Shown piece after piece: positions 24,101 to 33,100 of a DNA stretch of 36,662 nucleotides. The DNA is from Choristocarpus tenellus KU-1152 (lineage: Eukaryota > Phaeophyceae). The notes under the pieces were generated by a model. The model did not search any database. It saw only the letters and a list, made by a program, of their open reading frames with translations, and was not told the DNA's origin. Position 1 is the first letter of the stretch. Every line of letters begins with the position of its first letter. The position numbers and the translations under genes were made by a program. The stretch is taken from assembly GCA_964200185.2 (NCBI GenBank), contig CAXNAD020000043.1, forward strand, positions 1-36,662. Reading direction: 5' to 3'.

Positions 24101-27100
24101 TCCTTGTGGTGCTGCAGGCGAGGCCAACTCCAAGGAGGCTTTGATGACAAAGGAGATAGATGGGCAGGATTTCGTGAGTTCCCCAGCTCAAACGCTTTTG
24201 CGGCTCATTCTTAAGATCTTCTGGGTTGATGAAGAGGACAGGTATTCCAGACTAGTTGCTTATCTCGCCATAAATTTGATGAAATTATGGCGAGGGTTAT
24301 CCTTGCAAGATCAACATGCAAATCACAAATGCTACATAGAAAACTTGCTTTGATGCACCCACCATGACCCACCATGACCCACCATGACCATGAACGTTGT
24401 TTTCAACCGTAAATTTGAACATGCCATCCAGGGAGGCCTGTTGCGCAATTCTCTCCTTCTCATCCTTAGCTCTGCGGATGTGTACTTTTGTTCATTTTTC
24501 GTATGCTTAGGGAGGAGGATGAAGATGACTGCTTCAAGTTCGATAGATATGCAATATCTTCCAGACCAGCAACCTGGCCTGCTGACAGAGCTGTGAAGGA
24601 TGTAAGGACAGTAAGGATGTAAGCACACAAACAAAAATGCAAAAAAGTGATGATAACCGCGAGCGCAGAACTGTAAATACTTGGGGTTTGTATTCAAACG
24701 TTTTGGTGAGGGTATACCAGATGACTGGAAAATATTTATGAGCTCACTCAGAATCGAAATGTGTGCAAGTTCCTAAGGTTGTGGGCGTTGCGAGGAAAGT
24801 TCAGCAGAAACTGTAGCACACGTATATATTGATGATCGTATCTAATCATGTCTGACCCCCTGATCATTGATGTTGATTTTATCCAATTTGAGTGAATGGT
24901 AGAGATTCAATCACTACAATTGATTACAACATTGTCAGTAATGATTTTGTAGTCAGTGTGAGGTGTGGTTGATGGTAAGAGTTGTTTTAGCATGTCGCTT
25001 TAAGGGCAATGGCTAAAGGATGAGGGAACTCTGGGGGAAAAATGCGTCTTTTACTTTTCAAATCAGTACGTATGGATCAGAATTTTCAAGTATTGTTATG
25101 ATTCATAGTATTGGTTGCACTTTTGACTATGAAGAAATTTGCGTACAATTCAAAGAGTATGTAAGATAACATCAGATAGGATTTTTCTACAAGCTGTTGT
25201 CCAGATCTCTTGTTCAGTGCATTGTTTAACCCTGGTCAATAACATTACATATTTACATTTGCCATTCTCATGTATCACTACGGATGTATATGATATGAAG
25301 AGTTCAACGAACTTAATGCCAGAGCATTCCTTGTGCACATCACATCGTTGGGTAGTGGGTCTAAGCTACTACAGAGCATTAATAAATTTTCCTGTTGGAA
25401 AGAGGATGTCATTCTAATTACATTGGGCCACGCTTGGGGATGTCAAAAGAAGGTAGGGACTGCTGCTTCTAGTCGAGGCCATTGGTGTTTGATTCCCTTG
25501 TTCCTTTTCCATGCACGTACTTTGTGCGTTTCCAATAGTCGCTTGGTGATTCCCCCAACCTTTCCTGATGTTTGGACCATGATGTGAAGGAGGTGTACTG
25601 TAACCAAGAATTTGATGGGAACGCAAAGTATGGGACAGAGTCTCCTTCATATTTATATTGCACACCATTTACAGAGGGTTCTGTGTGGGGGAAGGGCAAG
25701 GGAAAGGCCGCCAGAAGATACCAGCCTAGCGTCTTCAATGAAGGTAAGTAGTATCATGAGGCTATAGTTTTTTTTATAATGAATTTTGTTCTATGGTACC
25801 CACTGTAGTTGGAATGTATGTATATATACATGATACATAGAATTTTGGTGAATTTGATTAGTATCGTCTTTTTGGATTCTGGAATGGCTCTTTGACCAAA
25901 TAATACAGTCGACGTTTGTTGTGCATCAAGATGATTACGTACAAAGATTCCATTGTAGTAGGGACTGCACTTAAAGTCTGCATGTAGACTTTAACCTTCG
26001 GAGCAATGGGAGAGGATTGAACGGCATAAGCTATACTATTTTCCATCAAGGGACAAAACAAAGAAATGCGCCAACTTTCTGACTTGCAATTCAAGTGTAT
26101 ATCAAGAAAGAACATTTAATCTATTTTGTGTTGTGCATATACTGTCCTGTACCAAACTAAGCCTTGGTATCATGAGAAGGGAAGAATTCATTCCAACCAC
26201 AGGGATTTCAAGTTGACTTATCGCGATGGATTCCTGATTCTTCCCTGCCTACACATGTGATGAGGGTGAAAATCCGTTAGTTATCCCCTTATATCTGCAA
26301 TGAATAGATTTGCTTTTGGTGAGTGCATTTTGTTGCAGATGAGGCACACAGATGATTTCATTGTCAAGGTGACTCAAAGCATCTCTGTGGGATTACTCTA
26401 AGATGAAACCCTCGTTTGAGGTGCTAAAATATTGATATTGACTATAAAATTACCATTGCCCAGTGTGAATGTCGGACCACCAAAGCATAGAACCTGTTTA
26501 TGTAGATATTTTTAGGTACTTCAAAGTATGACGGTGGGGACTAATAATCAATACTCTTTTATTGCTTTCTAGGCACGTTATGAAATTTATTTTTTGTGAG
26601 ATTTCGTTCAATTTTTCCCATCTCTAATTTGAATTATCTTGTTTTATGTATGGTGCTTACTTCTCATGACATCATCAGGTGAAAGCTTTTGACTTTAGCT
26701 TCAAGTTGGTGTAGCACTTGACACCTATATCTAATTTTCAACTGTTGCCTTAGCATGAAAATTGAGGGTTCATTTTCAAGTTTTGGCAGTTCTCGGATTT
26801 TTGGAGGTTTCGCAAGGAAAGTGAGGAAAACCATAACACCAATCTCAACTAATCAACACCCGAAGTAAGGAGTCTCTGGATGGTGAATAAGAGAATCAAG
26901 AGGTAAAGGGGGCTGGTTGTAGAGGATCTTGCAGACGAGGGGATGCCACAGAGAAAGAGGTGGAGGGGACACCTAACCGGAGATGGGGCAAGGGACCCAC
27001 ACGATGCAGCGACAAGGAAGCGAGACTTGAATGCCGTCAGACGGAAAGCTCAAGAGGTTAGGGAAGCTAATGCCAAAGAGCAAATGGAGAAACTCGAGTT

Positions 27101-30100
27101 GGACAAAGGAGAGGTGTTTTCCTAGCGGCAAGCATATCATGTACTGCTGATCCTACACTACCAGTTCATTATTTACAATTGTATGGGCCAAGCTGAGGTG
27201 GTAGAGGGTGTCCACCTTGCAGAAGTGGGATACAACAAGGGTTTTCGAATTGTGAAAACTTGGAAGGAGAAAGGGGAGATCTTTTGTATCTCTGGAGCTG
27301 GGAGGGGGATTGTTCAAGGGTTTATCCCAACAGAGGTGCAAGCTCCTTGAACCACAGTTTGACAAGACGGAAACCATCTATAAACGGCACTCATTGGGAA
27401 ATGCGGTTTTCTGTCAGAACTTGGCGACCTGGGTAAAGACAAAGTTTTAGGGTGGAACCCTCACTGAGAGGTGTGGATACCATCTTGAAATGCTTGGGCT
27501 ATGTGCGGAGAAGGGGTTGAATGAAGACCCACCTCTGACAGAGGAGAGGAAGGCAAGTGTTTACAGATTGCTGGTTGAATACTCGGGGACCTTTAGGTAG
27601 GAAATTGTAACGGGGAGAATGATTACCCAATTGAGAGATCTAGTAAGGCTTGAGTGGAATGTTGACCCTAGCTAGGATCAGATTGAGAGTGGTTGGAAAC
27701 CAGCAGACTGTGGCAAGCTGGTTTCCTGTGGCCAGGGGGAGATGACAAAATGCATCAAGACAGAGGACAAGATATTGGAGGGACATATGTTCAACTTGAC
27801 AAATGTTCCAGATGAGCTGAAATATATGGATGAGTTGGAGAGAACAATGGATGGTTTAGAAGAGGAGCAGAAGAGACTTTCTAGGAGGATTATGCTTTGG
27901 AACTCATGGTGGAACGTTCTAGTGGAAGATGGTAACAATGACAACGTCGAAGGTGACGAATACGAGCCTGTAGTTTAGTTTTGAATATCAAGAGATGGCC
28001 CAGTAACATTCAGAGTGTTCCAAGCACACTCGAGTACTTAAAGCTTTTTTTCCCTTGAAATGTTCTGCAGTGACAACTGAAACAATTTGAACCGAAACAA
28101 TTGGACCGACCCACCAGAAACATATAATAAACATATCCTATGGGTCCTGTGTATATTATCATTCCAATGGCATGTGTTTCACTTCGTGAGTAGGTAAAGC
28201 ATTGCGTAGGTATGAAGACATCAAGAATACCCACAAACACATAAATGCTACCCTTGCACAGATAATGCATCCTAATGCACGCTGTACTGTGAATCGAAGG
28301 TGCTACTATAGCTTGATTGATGCGTTGGGACGTCAGCTTTCATGCCGTATGTAGTTCATGGGATGAAACAACATGCTATTGTGTAAGAGTGAAGTATTTT
28401 ATTATAATTTGATCTAAAACGGAATGTATCTTGGGTTTCAGGTGGAATTTGGACCTCAAACCAACTGAATCTGATCCAGCTTACCTTAGTCCTACTTCCC
28501 TCCGTAATACAGGGAAAGTAGAAGGAAATCTGTGAATATTTTTAACTGTTGTCAGGCCTCCCCTCCCTCCTAAGTATATGAAAGAAGGCATGAGTTAAAA
28601 GTACTACTGCAGGCCCCCAAGAGGGATACAACCTAGGTTATCTAACCTCACTAATTGTTCAGTTGCATTGCCCCAAATTTCAGGTACAAGAATAGAAAAA
28701 TGATTAAAGACAATGAATAAAATGTACTTCTAAGTGGTATGCCATGCACTGTTTTAAGAAGCGGTGGTGTCTATTCCCCTCTTTATTTTTTTCCTGGATA
28801 TTTTCTTCCTGCTTGGGTAACGCTCTCTGCTGCATGTCAACCTCATTTCCACCTCCAGGATTACACGCTCCATTTTTTAAGTTTGTATTTCCATTTCGTT
28901 GTGATCTTTGCCACATGTTTCATAACAGAATTATCGTCAAATACCAATGTCAAGGAGGCTGGGAATAAGGCAGGAGGATCAAATTATTTATCAAGGGTAA
29001 AGCGTGAGAGATGCCCTCTTCAGCAGCTGGCCAAAAAGCCCAAATTGGAGTTTGGTGGGCAAGCAAATGCTGTGAAAAAGGAACTTCCGAAGTCTGAGGT
29101 GATGTTCTTGGTGTGTCCTTGCCGTCCCTGCTATGGGTGCTCCTGTGATACATTACTTTGAACGATATGGTGTGTATTGGTTTCGAAGAAAATATATGAC
29201 ATTACACTACCATCAAATGGTACCAAAAATTTCTTTGTATCTAATGTCAGTGGAATGCATCTTCAATTCACTGGTCTTGCTTTGCTTCACATCAGGGAGT
29301 TTCTACTAACGTTTTGTACCTACTCAGAGACTTTTTGAGAATCATCCTTGCAGTTAAACAAACTCTGGTCCTATGTCAGGTATGGTGTTTTTTCTGTTGT
29401 TCCCTTCTAATTTTGGTGGAGCACTAACGGAAATGATATTTGTAACAAAGTAAAACATCTTTGTCTCTTTTCCTTTCGCTCATCAGATTGTGTTGCCTCC
29501 ATCATCAACTTCTCAAGCAGAAGTGGTGGACTTGTGCAGTGACAGCAACAGTGATGACGAGGAAATCACAGTATTGAAGGTGACAAGACAGCCTGATACA
29601 ATGGCTAACATGTCTTCACTGAAACATTCCCCAGTCAACGAATATGAAAGTGGGCCGAGTCTTGGGCATGAGTGGGAACAAAGCAGGCTGGGGGCGCAGG
29701 GGCACCAGAGAGGTGATGAGCACGTCCATGTCCAAGTAGAGGAGGAGGAGAGTGTGAGTTTACATATGAGTGAGACTAATCGGCCTGCAACGAGGAAGAA
29801 GGCGGAAGACAGGAAAGAGACCAGGGATCATGCCTTTATGATGGATGAACGGTAAGGGGACTTCCCCTCAGCTGCTTGGCTCTCTCTTTCTCACAAAGTT
29901 GCTCATTGTGCACTCTCCTTGTTTTCTGCGGATTCCTTTCTTGACCCTTATGCAGGCATTGCTAGTGTGTGCATTCTGTTTTGATGAAGGTGGGAAGCCT
30001 GATGTGTGGAAGACAAATGACTTTATTCTACATTTACACGACATTCATTTTGTGTGTACCTCCTAATCGTACACATGTATCTTATCCCTAACCCCAACCC

Positions 30101-33100
30101 TGTCCACAATGCATGACTTGCACCAATCCCAGCATGTCAAAAGAGGAGCATCTAAAGCGTATTTGTAAATGCTATCCTCTCCTTCCCCCCCCCCCTCCCT
30201 CTATCACCATTCCATCTCCTTTTCATTGTGATTGTCAATGAAGACTTCACGACCCTGCCTTGTATGGACAGGGAAGCAGTAAGTACCTCATTGCAAAGTC
30301 TCGCTTGGACGCGCTGCTTGCATTGGTGGGGTTGTTAAAACTGCCCGAGAACCCATTGGACCAATTGGTAGACCAGCTGGGAGGTGTGCAGGTGAGATTT
30401 GGACTCTCAACACTTGTGTACCATTTGCGTCTTGGGTTTGTTTCCAAGCCTTGATACCAAGTAGATACAAGTTTTCCCTGTTCACCAGGGAGACGGATTG
30501 ATTGATTGGATGATCGATTTAAGCATATATATTTTGATGAATGATAAGATGCTGGTTGAGCATTGTGCAGATATGATGGAGAAAGATGTAACATCAACAT
30601 GCTCAGACCGTGATCAGAAAGGCAATACACTATGAGAGCAGGAAGAAGTAAATTGAAAGTATATTAGAGGGTATGAGTTTTCCCCTGTTTGTCCATTTGG
30701 GGCTTGGCTTCCCATGTTTTTTTATGACATTTTCCTACTCCAATTTTTTTTCTTAAGAGTAGGCAAAATGTATACGCTATGAAAAGGTGTGTCCGAAACA
30801 CATCTATTGATACTTACTGGCAAACTCGATAGCCAAAATTACATATAAATCGCAACATTGGATTTTGACCCCCAAATGGACGCGACTCTACCCTCTAAGA
30901 TACTTTGGCTCAGTATATATTTGACAAAAACCAGAGATACAGAAATTCACAATAAAGGTTTGAGAAGAAATGCAAAATGAAATCGAAACTCAGGATACAA
31001 TTAAAAAAGACCAAGCAGTCAAATGTAAAGAACCTGTATCAGTTCTAGTATCAGGGGTCAACATTTGTCCAAGGGTGGGGTATATACTCATGGTCATATA
31101 TCAAGGAACTTTATCCCTCATACCCACCACCAATACATATTTACCACCCATTTTTTTTTGTCTTGGATTGTTACCTTTTTTCTTCACTGTAGTCTGGGGA
31201 CTATCCCAACCCTTGTCAGAGGCAAGACATACTGCACAACTTATCATAGTACCTACTGCAACTAACTGTTGCACTATGACCAATTGTATTGTCTCCATCT
31301 ATGCTTTGCTTTTCTCATACTGGGTTCGGTGATCCTACCATTTATTGCTCAGCCTACCCCCTCGAGTCATGTGAAGTACTAACCTAGTCATAATGAATCC
31401 TTGCCAACAATTTTTGGGTTTTGTCGAATCTATGAGTACAAAGAAAATGGCCTACATAATTTCTTGATACGCTTCATGATGCACCTCCTTGCATATTGAA
31501 TCAGTTGGTGGATCTGGGTGATTCTAGCATCATTGATTTAGTCTCAGATAATTTAAGATATCAATCTCCTTCTACTGCTGTCCTGCAGCTGCAGTCCTGA
31601 TTTGAGTTATATCTTCTCGCTTGTGGGAGACCTGGAGGCACATGATCACTGTTCTATACAAGAAATATTTCTTCACACGAGAAATACAAACGCCCCACGT
31701 ACTGCAGTGAGGATCGCTGCCATCAATCTCTCTTGTGCCCTTGACAAAATGCCTGCATCTTTGACGTAGATCATACACAGTAGTAACTGGCAGGTATTTT
31801 TGCTTGCCCCTTACTCTGGCATTTTTTCTCTGCTCTCATGATATGGACAATAGCTTCTTCGAGGACACACTGCTTAGCTGAAACTCTCAATCGCTACAGT
31901 AAGAACTGCAATGATCAGGAGATTTGAATGCCAAGTAGCCAATGGTGTTAGGACACACGGGTGCTAGTATCTTAGTGGGTATGAGTTTTGCCTTGTTTGT
32001 CCATTTGAGGCTTGGCTTCCCACGGGTTTTTTATGGCATTTAGTTGACCGAAAATTTCGGAGTAGGTAAAATTGTATACATTATGAATAGTTGTGTCCGG
32101 AACAAGGATATTGACACTTCCTAACAAACACGATAGTGAAAATTACATCATCACAACATTGGATTTTGGCCTTCAAAAGGACGCGGCTCTGCCCTCTAAA
32201 TTACTTTGACTCACACCCTTGGCGAAGACCTTGTTCACCACTGAACCATCTTGCGCACTCCCCATCATCCATGTAGAAGCTCGTATTCTGATATGGAATT
32301 GATAGTTGACCGAAAATATTTTGACAGGCACACCAAACTTGGTTAGCGTGGTCAAGTGGAGACCATGGTCAACAGAGATGTATCCCTTCTGCAAATCAAT
32401 TGAAGTACACGTGTAATGGGACCCTTTTGCTTGCATGACCTCTTGCAAGACACACTCTGCATATTGCCAGTGGCTGACTGATGAAGTTGGAATCCATTTT
32501 TCTCTTCAAAAACCATACCTTCCTGCTTGATATGCTCTCCCTCTCGTTGTGTGATAACTCTTCGAGCACTTTTCAAGTTTGTGTCACTAGAGAAATTCAT
32601 CTTTAAGTGCTCAAAGAGTTTTAACAATTGTATCTTTCCATCCCTGCGGTATTTTCTTCAACCACATAAAATGTATTATCACATTGAAGACCTGCACGAG
32701 ATAGGGACCCTTGTTTAGTTCTAGCTTCAGGAGTTCCATTGAGAGGTAATTCAGTCCCACAGACGTTTTGTTTGTGAAAATATGCATAATATCCTTCACC
32801 TACCTGATCATAGATTCATCAGTGAGTGACATGTTTGAGAGGCAATGGTTTGAGTAACGTAATGGTGGTTTCGAGCTTGACCATTCTTGCATTCACCTGA
32901 GGTTTGAAATGTCTATCCACATGCATCGCTGAAGGAAAGGTCCGCATTCTCTCACCAATCTGGATGTCTCTTCTTATATGGGCTGGGTACTTCTCTCTCT
33001 GCTCCAATCTGCGGTAGAACCTTTCAGATGTTGATAAGTACCAAACTGACCTCCTCACCAAAGGATTCTTATCTCCATTTTGCACAAAACAAGAAAGTTA

